From NCBI GenBank assembly GCA_035610835.1, contig CM069449.1, positions 12,791,855-12,855,854 on the forward strand: a DNA stretch of 64,000 nucleotides, in the 5' to 3' direction. Under the pieces are notes generated by a model, which searched no databases, was not told the origin of the DNA, and saw only the letters and a program-made list of their open reading frames with translations. This document shows, in pieces, positions 12,191-22,455 of the stretch. The translations under genes and the position numbers were made by a program. Positions within the stretch are counted from its first letter, which is position 1. The number at the start of each line of letters is the position of its first letter. Origin of the DNA: Ophiura sarsii. Taxonomy: Eukaryota > Echinodermata > Ophiuroidea > Amphilepidida > Ophiuridae.

Positions 12191-12877
12191 ACAAATTGTG
12201 ATTGAAAAAATATTCCACACTTTTTTGAGCAGTTTATTTAAGTTGAAATCATACATATCAATGTATAGGGTAAGCTTTTATATGTAAATATTATGGCTAG
12301 CTTTATTTTGCTTTCAGGCCATACGTCATTTTAAAGTGGAATACCTATTCTTTCTATACCCCAGCAAAGAAAGATAATCTATGGTATTGTAATTTTAATT
12401 GTGAGTAATTAATTAATAGGTGCTTCAGGTGCAAATTATCATGATTTTATTCACTAACCCAACACGGTGGTGTGTTTTATATACATACTTACATTCCTAT
12501 TTTATATAGTTTTTACTTTACAAATGCATTCAAGATCCGATATAATTGATAGACTTTCAAGATGAGATCAATAAATGTTTTTATGCAAATGTAACTTCTC
12601 GTCTGTCTTTTGTGTTCAGTATGTTGTATTGAAACACGGTACTTAGCTGGGAAGCGCAGGACCATTTTCTTTTTTTCTTCTTTTTTTGTTGGGGGGGGGG
12701 GGGGGGGGGGGGGATGGGGTCGAGGCGTTCGGGACCGGTCGTGATATTAATTACCGTAATCAACATGTTAACAGGTATAAAGTTATGTATACTATGGTGC
12801 ATGTAATAGTTATCATACTTCAGTATAAAACTGATAATTATTTCGCCAATCTCCACTATTTAATTACAACAAAGAGA
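12191..12877. other. Gene-free stretch with a run of 23 G at 12691-12713
   Basis: AT-rich. The homopolymer is preceded by a T-rich run (about 12665-12690). No exon could be supported. Confidence 0.5.
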
Positions 12878-12950
12878 GGTTGGACAAGGATTCGAACCTG
12901 TAACCTTCTGCACCACAAGCGGGGTTCTAATCCGCTGAGCTATGCAAACC
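12878..12950 (-). tRNA. tRNA-like sequence, probably a pseudogene or SINE head
   Basis: Reading the minus strand, a 73-base stretch has TAGCTCAGCGGATTAGAA (A-box-like) and GGTTCGAATCC (B box), with GGTT/AACC at its ends. Acceptor and T stems carry several mismatches and no convincing anticodon arm folds, so a functional tRNA is unlikely. Confidence 0.45.
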
Positions 12951-13490
12951 GATATGGCTGTATACATGATGAGACTGATTGGTATATACCACATCCCTTA
13001 GAAATTTGAAGTTTGGGACATAATAGCAACCGCCCTCTGTTGATTTTTTATGACAAAAATATTCAGCTTTGTTGAGCCTGGTGGCGTTATTCATGGATGA
13101 CAATATATACGACCACAGGCCTACATGTTATAAACATAGGTCGCTACAGGTGTTGAAACAATGAAAGGTGACATTAAATTACAGAATTCACCAATGATAG
13201 ATCTTAGATCATTGACGCATTGGATGAAGAAAATACTGAACTTCAACGCTAAACATTTTCGTGGAGAATTGCTCATCAGGAGAAATACAGCAGCTGCTTA
13301 AACTTTCCTAATTTGTCTTCATCAGATTTAATTTTCATGTATTACCATGCGTTGAGCTTCGTCGATTTCTCAGCAATTTTGTGTATAGATCGTTAAAATC
13401 GGCTAACTAAATCGTCTATTATAGTGACACCAGTAATCGCTTTTGAGAATGTAATACCTATAGATTATAATCTTGCGCTCCTCTGGCAGT

Positions 13491-13577
13491 TCCCTCCGTA
13501 GCTCAATCGATAAGAGCGCTGTCTATGAATGCAAAGATTGCTGTGCTGCTGCTGGTTCGAATCCGCTTAGAATCACC
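13491..13577 (+). tRNA. tRNA-like sequence with A and B boxes
   Basis: TAGCTCAATCGATAAGAGC followed by GGTTCGAATCC. The middle is too long for a standard tRNA, unless it has a long variable arm or insertion, and the acceptor ends do not pair. Best read as a tRNA-derived repeat remnant. Confidence 0.4.
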
Positions 13578-13740
13578 TTCTTTTTTTTTTAAAGTAAAGC
13601 AACACGCAAGTCAAACGAGAGCGTCTTGATTATTCCTCTCTAAGGGATGTGATACGTACATGTACAATGTATAGTGTATAGGTTTCTCCCTATGGCCAAA
13701 TGTTGTTATACAAATAACACATTTTTATGAGTGCAATGGT

Positions 13741-13849
13741 ACAAATATTTTCATGAGTTGAAGGTTGAAATATTCCATTGAACGAGGCGGAGCCGACTTG
13801 AATGGAACATTCCATCTTTCACCGAATGAAAATATTTGTTCCATTGCAC
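13741..13849. mobile_element. Short palindromic MITE with GAGGCGGAGCCGA core
   Basis: The ends GTGCAATGGTACAAATATTTTCAT and GAATGAAAATATTTGTTCCATTGCAC pair. Around ATTCCATTGAACGAGGCGGAGCCG a second hairpin forms. A related copy is at 33682-33796 with GAGGCGCAGCCGAG. Confidence 0.65.
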
Positions 13850-13904
13850 GAATTAAAAAACATTCATTATTTGTTTTATATGACATCTACGTGTACAATA
13901 GATC

Positions 13905-15522
13905 CTTGTTATTTGACTTCTTGAAATGAATGAGTTTACTCCAGCCGATGAGGATGAAATCTTGACGCTCATTAAAAGATCCCCGAACAAATCTTGTGGA
14001 CTTGATCCAATCCCTACCTGGCTCCTTAAAGATAATATTCAAACTCTTCTTCCGGCATTTGTTTCCATTATTAATACCTCACTATCCACAGGCACTTTTC
14101 CTACGGCAATTAAGGATGCCATTGTCACACCACTCTTAAAGAAACCATCATTAGACAAGAACATGCTTAAGAACTACCGTCCAGTATCCAACACAGCATT
14201 TTTAAGCAAAATTATTGAAAAAGCTGCTTTGTCACGTGTAAATAATCATGTTAGTGAGAATGATCTACGCCAGAAGATGCAGTCAGCGTATAGGCCCAAG
14301 CACAGCACGGAGACCAGCGTCCGAATTAAGGAAAAAAATCTGGTTGCCTGCCGGGCAACCAAGCAGGACATTATGGTTGCCCGGCAGATTTTTTGGTTGC
14401 CCGTTCTGTAAAATATTTAAATGCATGTGTTAAGTGTTTCACTTCTTGTAAAAAAATTGGTTGCCCACCGGGCAACCAAATAAGTACATGTTGGTTGCCC
14501 GGTGCTAATTTTGGGTGTCCCGGGCAACCGGGCAACCACTTAACGCGAACGCTGACGGAGACAGCATTATTAAAAGTGAAAAGTGATATTGTGTGCGAAA
14601 TGGACAACCGGCGTGCTATTTTTCTTGTATTGTTAGACCTTTCAGCAGCTTTTGACACGATTGATCATGATATCCTAACTAACAGATTGTCAAATGATTT
14701 TGGATTTAGAGGAAATGTTGTGAGCTGGTTTCGTTCGTATCTCTATCGACGCACATGCAAGGTTAAAATTGCCAATGAGTTTTCTGACTCACATGTTCTC
14801 AACTTCGGTTTGCCTCAAGGATCTTGTGTTGGCCCACAAATGTTCTCTTTCTACACACATCCGATTGCTGATATAATCAAACGTTACAAACACATAAAGT
14901 TCCATTTTTACGCTGATGATACACAACTGTACATCTCATTTGACCCAAATAAGTCAGGGGATGCTGACCATGCTCTTGTTATGTTATCTGCGTGCATTGA
15001 GGATATCAAATCTTGGATGTCGCAAAATATGCTTTGCTTGAATAGTGATAAAACAGAATTTTTCATTGCAGCCAACCCAAGAGCCTTAAAGTCACTATGC
15101 AACATCTCACTTCGTGTTGGTGATATTGAGATCAGACCGTCCCCCCATGTACGCAATCTTGGTGTTGAATTTGACTGCCATTTAAACATGTCTCATCATG
15201 TTACTAACATTTGTCGCAGTTTGAATTTTCACCTTAGGAATCTTTCTCGTATTCGGATGTTTATTGATGAAACAACATCACGCCATACGCGCACTTGTTA
15301 CATCGCGGCTCGACTATTCCAACTCTCTCTTACAGGGATCTTCTGCGAAAGATATTAAACGGCTACAGCGTCTCCAAAATCGAGCAGCCAAACTCATTTA
15401 TAATGCTAAAAGACGTGATCATGCAACTCCACTTCTCCACAAGTTACATTGGCTGCCTGTTAAAACGCGCATTGAGTTCAAGATCCTGACTATTGCATAT
15501 AAATGTTTCAATGCGCGTACGC
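13905..15522 (+). pseudogene. Broken CR1/L2-like non-LTR reverse transcriptase
   Basis: Two in-frame blocks, 13926-14314 and 14555-15355, encode reverse-transcriptase motifs in order: SCGLDPIPTWLLK, KNYRPVSN, LLDLSAAFDTIDHDIL, GLPQGSCVGP and the catalytic FYADDTQLY. The conserved tail (RLDYSNSLLQ, RLQRLQNRAAKLI, LHWLPVKTRIEFKIL) continues in another frame from about 15285, showing a frameshift. The endonuclease region is missing at the 5' end and the copy stops near 15522, so it is a dead internal fragment. The copy is split by the element at 14315-14554. The motif set suits the CR1/L2/Rex1 group; finer placement is not possible here. Confidence 0.85.
14315..14554. mobile_element. 240-bp hAT-type MITE inserted in the reverse transcriptase
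   Basis: The ends CAGCGTCCGAATTAAG and CTTAACGCGAACGCTG are imperfect inverted repeats beginning CAG, as in hAT elements. The 8-bp ACGGAGAC flanks both sides (14307-14314 and 14555-14562), a hAT-sized target duplication. The reading frame of the host reverse transcriptase is the same on both sides once the element and one duplication are discounted. The interior repeats GGTTGCCCGG and its complement several times, giving multiple hairpins. Confidence 0.85.
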
Positions 15523-15539
15523 AGTGGGGGTGTTTTGGG

Positions 15540-15700
15540 TCTGTTCTAAAAAAATAAAAAAGGGGAAAGGAGAGGAAAAAGAGAAGAGAAAGTAGAAGGA
15601 AAAAGAGAAGGGGAGATGGGAAGACTATGGGACAGCGGAGACAGTGGAGACAGAGGCAGAGAGGGGTCGGGGGGGGGGGGGGTCGCCCCTCCAATATTGA
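15540..15700. repeat. Polypurine tract ending in a run of 14 G
   Basis: GGAAAGGAGAGGAAAAAGAG-type sequence is followed by 14 G at 15669-15682. It directly abuts the 3' break of the reverse-transcriptase fragment. Confidence 0.7.
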
Positions 15701-16073
15701 CTTATGTCGGTTGAGATTGGCATTGTCGGTTCATTTGACAAGAGGAATCATGGAATTATGATGTTCAAAAGTACACAAACGGAAAAAATCGAAAATGGAA
15801 TATTTTGGGAGTAGAAGCTTGTTTAAATCAGAAATGTCAAATAAATGTCAAATCGAACATTTTCAGTTCACTTTTCTTGCCCACTTTGAGTGGGAAACAA
15901 AGCCTCGTTGAACTGTCAATGGGGAACGGGGAGGGAAATAGTATAGGAGAAAAGACTAGCATAGTACTGGCGGGGGGGGGGGGTGGGGGGGTGGTTGTAC
16001 CAATTACCAGACGCACGTTACCGGCTTGAACATAACTTTGTACCCGATGAGCCGGTCTTCCGACGGTGCCGTA
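15701..16073. other. Gene-free stretch
   Basis: Contains a run of 12 G at 15972-15983. Nothing else recognisable. Confidence 0.4.
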
Positions 16074-16730
16074 CAGGGTGAGTCAAAAAAACTGCAATAG
16101 TGGAAAGAAGCCATCTTGTTTTAAAAACTAAGTTGAAGTTTGACTTTTTTTAAACGTTATACATATACCTATTTGTTACTAAATTTGTGTGAAAAAATGA
16201 AGTCAATATCATTTTTCGTTTGCCTTTGGTGAACCTTTTGACCAGTGCATCCATTTCACACGTTTGTCCACGAGATACCCAAAATATGCATTAGATCGCA
16301 AAATGTGTCTCTCATACAAATTTGGAAACTTGAGTTCATTTGTGATGTTATTGGAATTTGATGCATCCTTTCTTGTTTACATGTGAGCATAAACAATTAT
16401 AATCATACCCATGCTATGAAAGCGTATAATGTTCTAAATTTTAATAAAAAACTGACATTTTCCATTTGTTTGTTGGCGGGATATTCAAATATGAAAATGC
16501 AATGTGTGCCATTCCAAATGAAAATCACTGTGCTCGTGGACAAACAGGTACATTTGGTTGTGCAGCAAAATGGGTTACCAAAGACAAACGAAAAATGCGA
16601 TCGACTTCATATTTTCACACAAAGTTAGGATTAAATACATCATTCTTGCAACGTTTAAAAAAAAAAAAAATCCATTTTGGTTTTGAAAACAAAATGGCTT
16701 TTTTCCACTGTTGCAGGTTTACTCACCCTG
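16074..16730. mobile_element. 657-bp mariner-type MITE (CAGGGTGAGTC ends)
   Basis: The left end CAGGGTGAGTCAAAAAAACT and the right end AGGTTTACTCACCCTG are inverted repeats, extended inward by GTGGAAAGAAGCCAT/ATGGCTTTTTTCCAC. TA lies outside each end (16072-16073, 16731-16732). Inner blocks are also mirrored (TTTTTCGTTTGCCTTTGG and CCAAAGACAAACGAAAAA). No transposase is present. Confidence 0.85.
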
Positions 16731-16901
16731 TATAGCATGCTTAAAAAGGGTTTGTTTACATTGCTAAGACGACTGGCGAACTAGACAAAGTGGGATAAAA
16801 TTCCAACGCCTGGTTTGTTTTTTAACAATTGAGGGCTTTTATCAGCACGTGTGTGTGAATCGTAAAGTTTAGGGCGAGTGGAACCCCCGGGGAAACCCCG
16901 G

Positions 16902-16956
16902 CTGTCCCCTTCCCTATTTGTACCCCTCAGTGAGGGTTACAAATAGATGGGGACAG
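16902..16956. repeat. Small isolated hairpin
   Basis: CTGTCCCC...CTATTTGTA...CCCTCA pairs with TGAGGG...TACAAATAG...GGGGACAG over about 24 bases. A terminator-like role has no support in this eukaryotic context; it may be the remnant of a MITE. Confidence 0.6.
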
Positions 16957-17282
16957 CTAGGGTTCAAAGGTATAACCACGTATTAAACACCCCCTCCAAG
17001 CCGGGTGAAAAGAAAAATAAGAGAATAGAAAGGGAAAAGACAGGATAAAGAGAGAAAAATAGATAAACTTAAAGAAACTAAATAATTTAGGCGTCGATGC
17101 TTTTTTCTGTCTGTCTGCTGAACTTGAAAGGGAGAATAACCCATATCATGTGACACACATTGAACCAATGAGATCACCGGTAAAACCAATGCCTGCGGAT
17201 TAAGTTCTGTATATAATGATGTTTTAGGGTTGAACTCAGTCAAAAGTATTAAGATTTGGTGAGAATTTTAACGTTGAACTAA

Positions 17283-17774
17283 GGGAGCAGTTCCATTTAT
17301 ACGCGATAAATTTATCGCGACTGTATCGGGGCCTGATATGTTTTGGACCCGATGTTTTTCAAGTTGATTCGCGATAAAATAGTCATCAGGCCCCGATAAA
17401 ATAGACATCGGGGCCCGATACGAGGCCTCTGCCATACCCTGGGGTATGTTTAGCAAATAGAGCGGGACATTGTTTAGCAAATACACGAGGATAATGCAAT
17501 TTACGTTAAACATCCATAATCAATAACATTATCTCTAAAAACATGAAATGCTGAATTTGTACCTTACAACTAGAATAAATATCCCGAAGCTCTATTTACA
17601 TACCGACCACTTATCTTTCGTTATATTTAAACAAGCGGTAATACGCTACTCGATAAATAATCCTTTGCTTCGCGCAACTGTTCGCGATAAAAATCTCATC
17701 GGGGCCTGATAAAAAACTCATCGGGGCCCGGAACATTCTCGCAATTTTTATCGCGTACAAATGGAACTGCTCCC
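17283..17774. mobile_element. 492-bp PIF/Harbinger-like MITE
   Basis: The ends GGGAGCAGTTCCATTTATAC and TACAAATGGAACTGCTCCC are inverted repeats. TAA flanks both sides (17280-17282, 17775-17777), the TWA-type 3-bp duplication of PIF/Harbinger elements. The interior contains many CGCGATAAA and ATCGGGGCC words in both orientations. No coding sequence. Confidence 0.75.
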
Positions 17775-17777
17775 TAA

Positions 17778-19409
17778 GAACAAACCTGCAATAAGTGTTC
17801 AAAAATATGCAAGGACAAACTTCTGGCGTCGACGGGGGAATACCACCCTCGCACTCCCCCGGGACACGCAGGCGTGTCACGGCCAGCGCTTCGCGCAGGC
17901 GTGGATAGTGAAATAATTATATAAATATTTCTAAAACACCCCCTTCACAAAATCCTGCGTACGCGCCTGTGGGGGACGAGACGTGCAATGGTATGAATCG
18001 AATGGAACAAAATTGGACGGTAAATGGAACCAAATTGCATGAATGATGACGGAGATCATAAATAGATCATCAATCCAAAAAATGGGACTAATAACAAATG
18101 CCACGTGACATACAATCGACCAATCAAATGACAAGAATATTTTTAGGTATATGATTACGGTTAATTAATACGCGACTGGGACGCGAAATAATTTTACAGT
18201 CAACACAATAAGTAACTGACCAGGTAATAAATGTGCTGATAACTCTATAAAGTTGTTGCGACATTTCCCCTCTTTAATTTGAGATATCGCACGCTAGGAA
18301 TGGTTGATTAATGAGGAAGTTACAATCCTAAACGTAAGGTCAAGTTTGATTCTCATTTTCACATTTTCCTATAAATGAAACACATGTGACCTTTGACCCT
18401 AAATCGCGGTTTTAACATCCACGTTGGCAAGGATGTCCACCTATGTTGTATGATGGCGCAGCCTGTTATGCGATCACATTCACATCGCGCAGATCAAAAA
18501 CCATTGTCTGTGTCAAAGTACTATAATTCCAACATAAACTCGAAGTGCGTATCGGGCACTTTAAAAACTGACCGGGTGTCCTGATTGGTCAATCATGACG
18601 CGCATACATGCATGATCTGAACGCAGCTTTGCGAACTCCAACAAAACACGCTCACGTGAAATAGCTTGAATTATGTCCATACTATTATAAAGACAGTGAC
18701 TATAGGAAACAGTTTTAATTAGTGTAAGGTCCGTGAGTTGGGCGTAAATAAAGGGCCGAAAATGTTACATCAAATTAATCGTGAAATATTAAAAAATCTA
18801 AATAAACACTTTGGGGTTTACTTCTGATATGTTTGTGGATAGTCCCTTAATCTCTGTAAATGTCATAAAGGGTTCATCAAAAGAAAGTATACCACTTTGT
18901 TTATGTCAAAATGACCCCTTGAACCCTTTATAAGGACAAATGGGATAACTCAAGTTAGAGCCGATTGTTTTACCCCTCCTACTTTGCATGTATCGTCTAT
19001 GGGGAGCGCATCGATGGTGTATATCCCGTTAAACAACATTTGATACCTTGACGGAATAAAGCGTATATAGTATACACATGATGAGACTGATAATACATGT
19101 CTACAGCGTTTGGCCAAATGTTGTTTACGGTTAATAAATTCGCGGCCCGACTTGTTTTAGAAATTGTGGAAAATAAATGACCTGCAAATGAAGAAACAGT
19201 TGATTTGTTGTCATTTTGAAAAGAAAAAGAAGAAAATAAAACCACGACCAACCGACCCAGCCTGATTTCTTTTTGGTCACGCGCCTGTACAGTGATAGTT
19301 GACTGTCGACCCCCTCCTCCTCCCCCCCCCCCCCCCCCACACCCCCACACACACACACCCAGTCGACAGGAATCATTAATCCTTTTCACACCGACTATCA
19401 ACTACTTAA
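17778..19409. other. Gene-free region
   Basis: Ordinary AT-rich sequence with a GGTCACGCGCCTGTACAGT word at about 19276-19295, a 17-C run at 19322-19338 and short AC repeats. Similar GGTCACGCATG-TACA words occur near 28395 and 53835. No exon is supported. Confidence 0.4.
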
Positions 19410-19415
19410 TTTATT
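19410..19415 (-). promoter_or_regulatory. Candidate polyadenylation signal of the reductase gene
   Basis: AATAAA on the minus strand, about 252 bases after the stop codon at 19667-19669. It is the nearest good match downstream, so the 3' untranslated region would be about 270 bases and contain the TGAT microsatellite. Confidence 0.5.
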
Positions 19416-19431
19416 CAATATGGTCAATCGA

Positions 19432-19670
19432 TCGATCAATCAATCAATCAATTAGAGTAAGATAGATCAATCAATCAATCAAAGTAAGATAGATCAATCA
19501 ATCAATCCACCAAGATAGATCAATTAATCAATCAAAGTAAGATAGATCCATCAATCAATCAAAGTAAGATAGATCAATCAATCAATCAATCCACCTAAGA
19601 TAGATCAATCAATCAATCCACCAAAGTCAGATCAATCGATCAATCCACCAAAGACAGATCAATCAATCAG
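19432..19670. repeat. ATCA (TGAT) microsatellite in the 3' untranslated region
   Basis: Interrupted runs of ATCA with recurring GTAAGATAG and CCACCAAAG spacers. On the minus strand it starts exactly at the stop codon, TGATTGATTGAT. Confidence 0.9.
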
Positions 19671-19809
19671 GGTCCAATGGCAACTAGTTTGCTATCCCAT
19701 TGCTTGTTGTCCTGTAGGCATGAGAGCATAAACCTGGCCACATCTCCACGGTTGAGAGTTTTATAGCGGCCAGGGAGCCGGTATCCTTCTTCTGCCTTGA
19801 TCACTTTAT
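19667..19809 (-). CDS. Reductase exon 4 (residues 164-210) and stop
   Basis: Begins after ATTTTTTACAG and encodes KVIKAEEGYRLPGRYKTL, then NRGDVARFMLSCLQ and VAIGP before TGA. The R-DVARFML motif is the conserved C-terminal helix of the family. The stop codon is the first TGA of the TGATTGAT microsatellite that forms the start of the 3' untranslated region. The 4.1-kb intron upstream (19810-23923) carries the 2.5-kb element with tRNA-like modules. Confidence 0.88.
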
Positions 19810-20023
19810 CTGTAAAAAATCGACGCAGTATAAGAATTAATGTTTAGTACAGTATAATACTAGAAGATCATGGATTTCACCATTAAAGGTGTATGTTCAG
19901 ATCACCTTTTGTTTGGCTATGATAATTTTTTAACATCAAGATATTTTGTTATCAGAAGAATCCCCATATTTTTCTCATTATGTCTGTTAAATCTTAGGAG
20001 CCAGAAATATTCCATTTAGAAAT

Positions 20024-20239
20024 TATAGGCTAAAATGTGGTGAATTACTGCCAAAGGTGGTTAACCACCAGCCAGTTTATGTACTACTCAATGAGCAAAT
20101 GTTTCGGGACCTAGTACTTCTAAAATAAGAACCATTGGAGTCATGCAACTCAAACTTTGGAATGCGACAATTTAAAGGATGACCTTTCATGTAATATAGA
20201 AAACATAAAGTGGAAAATCGGGCCAGCAATCGGAACATC
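20024..20239. repeat. Dispersed repeat, copy 1 (pair with 59884-60098)
   Basis: Shares TATAGGC-AAAATG, GAATTACTGC, CCAGTTT-TGTACTACTCAATG, CTAAAATAAGAACCATTGGA and AAAATCGGGCCAGCAATCGG with the second copy in the same order. Identity appears around 80%. Function unknown; no protein frame is conserved between copies. Confidence 0.7.
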
Positions 20240-20644
20240 TACCTTTAATTATATTTCCTCGAATTTCCAGCATTATTTCGCTAAGTATGAATATCTCTTC
20301 TCGCCTTAATATCAAAAGGGTTATCATTCTGCTTTTTTGTTTTATTGTCAACAAAAACCAAGACAAACTATTCCCCATCATGCATTGTCAATGGAAGAGA
20401 AATATTCCGTTTGACACGAACTTCGACCATGAGATTGGGGGTATTTGGGTTGGAATGAAGCTGCAAAGGAGCTTGCATATTCAAAACTAATGATCTAGAA
20501 ATACTACATACGGCTTACATTCGAACATTGCATCTGATGTATAGTGTTACAACAATTTTAGTAGAACCTGGTATTTTAAAGCCAATCCACGGAATGACAA
20601 TAACACATAGGATTGTTGGCTGGCTGATTCAGAGATACTAGTCA

Positions 20645-20901
20645 ATGAAACTAGTGAAAAACCTGAGAAGGCGCATGAAGTGTCGGGAACAAAATCTTAA
20701 CACTTTCCACGCGGCAGGCGTCAGCAGACGACATTCCCGAAATGTCACAAAATGTTTCAAAAATGTCAAAATTATTGGATTTCATCACCATAATATTTGG
20801 AATCACCATCAGAATTGCATTACAATAAGTACAAACACGCCTATCATTGGTTCAGTAATCCTTGAGATAGATTTTGAAAATTGAGAAAGGGTTCTGACTA
20901 A
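20645..20901. repeat. Dispersed repeat family D, interrupted copy (continues at 23418-23470)
   Basis: Matches 29893-30125 in the same orientation, and 54230-54411 plus 55098-55195 inverted. Shared blocks are GCAGACGACATTCC-AAATGTC, CAAAATGTTTCAAAAA, AATTATTG, AATAAGTACAAAC and, beyond the insertion, TCTGTTTTG...TAGCC-CGTG. The 2.5-kb element at 20902-23417 splits this copy. A shorter piece occurs at about 35985-36050. Confidence 0.75.
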
Positions 20902-21548
20902 GGGTCCATATCCAAACTCTCAGTGATTTTAAAGCATTTTTCTACCGATTTTACAACGATATTCCAACGGTATTTCGTTCTATTGTTAAAAGCATCGAAA
21001 AAAGATCGGTGATTAACTAGAGACTCTCTACTTATCTGGCGTTAACAATAGAACTATTGTAGTACTCTCGATGGCTCAATTAGTGAAGCAGACAGATGAA
21101 AGCGCGAGGGAGGTTGTGTTATATTCTTTAAGAAATACTATAAGCTTTTTAAATCCGATCATAAAATGTTTACGTTCACCGCCGATCAATGTATCTGGTC
21201 GTCTAGAAATATGAATTAAGCTACCGCTCCATCACGAGTGTAGCATGTTGTTTACTCTCACTCTATTCATCTATTGTTCGGCGCAGTATTTGCCGCGAAT
21301 TTTAATCGATCAAACGTAATGGTTAAATATATTTACGAACGAAATGTCTAGAATCGTTTCAAAAAATAGTGTTATGCATTATAATAAAATCAGAATTACA
21401 ATCTCCTTCAGCATATAATCAACTTTTGAGCGATAACCCATATTAAAAATGCACACCAATCGAAATATAAAGCATTTTAGCCTCCGATTTAAGAGATATT
21501 TGTATTTTGAACCCTATGTAATGTTTTTCTTCAAAACGTTTATGTATA

Positions 21549-21620
21549 GCCTTCATTAGCTCAAACGTCAAAGCGCCGGCTTCACAATCATGAGGTCAGT
21601 GGTTCGAATCCTGCGGATGG
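21549..21620 (+). tRNA. tRNA-like module 1 in the 2.5-kb element
   Basis: TTAGCTCAAACGTCAAAGCGC followed by AGTGGTTCGAATCC gives clear A and B boxes at normal spacing. The anticodon stem can pair only with a 6-base loop and the acceptor arm is weak. Probably a decayed tRNA or an internal Pol III promoter. Confidence 0.5.
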
Positions 21621-22203
21621 GGATGGTTTTCTTTTCTGTTTTGTTATTACACTGTTTGTTGAATGATACTTTTTTTCTTTTGCAATTTCACTGCGATAAA
21701 GAATGTCCTGTAAATATAATTGTGTTTACTACTCCTAGGCCTACATTGAATGGCCCCTAGCTAGTCTATGAACATGATCTGCAAAGGCCAATTGTTATGC
21801 AAATAAGAAGCCAGTCGGCTCATGTCCTTGAATCGATTTTCCTATTTCCTACACCACCGAAACATTATTTCAATAATAATAATACAGGCACATTGATTTG
21901 TATTACATAACGGCTGGCATTTGTAACAAGTTTAGCTCAATCGATAATAACACACAACGAGTTTCTATTGTATTGGCCTGTTGCATAGGAGTAGGACAGT
22001 TCGGTGGTATACCGCGGTTCATTCACATTTCATGATGCCATGCACACTAAACAGTCAGTGGAAAATTAAAATTAAATCGTAAATGATTCCACATTCCAAA
22101 ATAAACTATAATTGAACAATAATGAATAATTATACGAAATTATGAACAATATCGAAAACTAATAAAAAAAATGTATATAAACGATTAAAATAAAAATTCA
22201 AGA

Positions 22204-22273
22204 CGTGATAGAATTCGAACCCACGACCTCCGGTTTACTAGTCCAATGCTCTACCGCTGAGCCAACTATGCGC
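22204..22273 (-). tRNA. tRNA-Thr(AGT)-like module 2 in the 2.5-kb element
   Basis: On the minus strand: TTGGCTCAGCGGTAGAGC, an anticodon arm with GACTAGTAAACC (AGT at the anticodon place) and GTGGGTTCGAATT. This resembles animal tRNA-Thr in the anticodon and T regions, but the acceptor ends do not pair, so it is likely a pseudogene. Confidence 0.5.
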
Positions 22274-22383
22274 TATGTGAACGCAAACAAACAAAAGTAA
22301 TATGGTTCAACATACCGTGTGTATTTAGGGAATAGTTGAATGAGAACTATATTTGGGTATAAAGCGCTGAGGATTTCAGGAAA

Positions 22384-22455
22384 ATCGAAATAGCTCAGTT
22401 GGTAAAAGATTAGGACTCTCAATCAGCAGGCCGTACGTTCGAATCTTTGTGGCGG
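22384..22455 (+). tRNA. tRNA-like module 3 in the 2.5-kb element
   Basis: ATAGCTCAGTTGGTAAAAGA and ACGTTCGAATC form A and B boxes about 40 bases apart. Stems are incomplete. It is about 110 bases from module 2, on the opposite strand. Confidence 0.45.

Noticed and set aside
16902..16956. Rho-independent terminator
   Set aside because: The hairpin shape fits, but there is no bacterial gene context and no T run; likely a MITE remnant.
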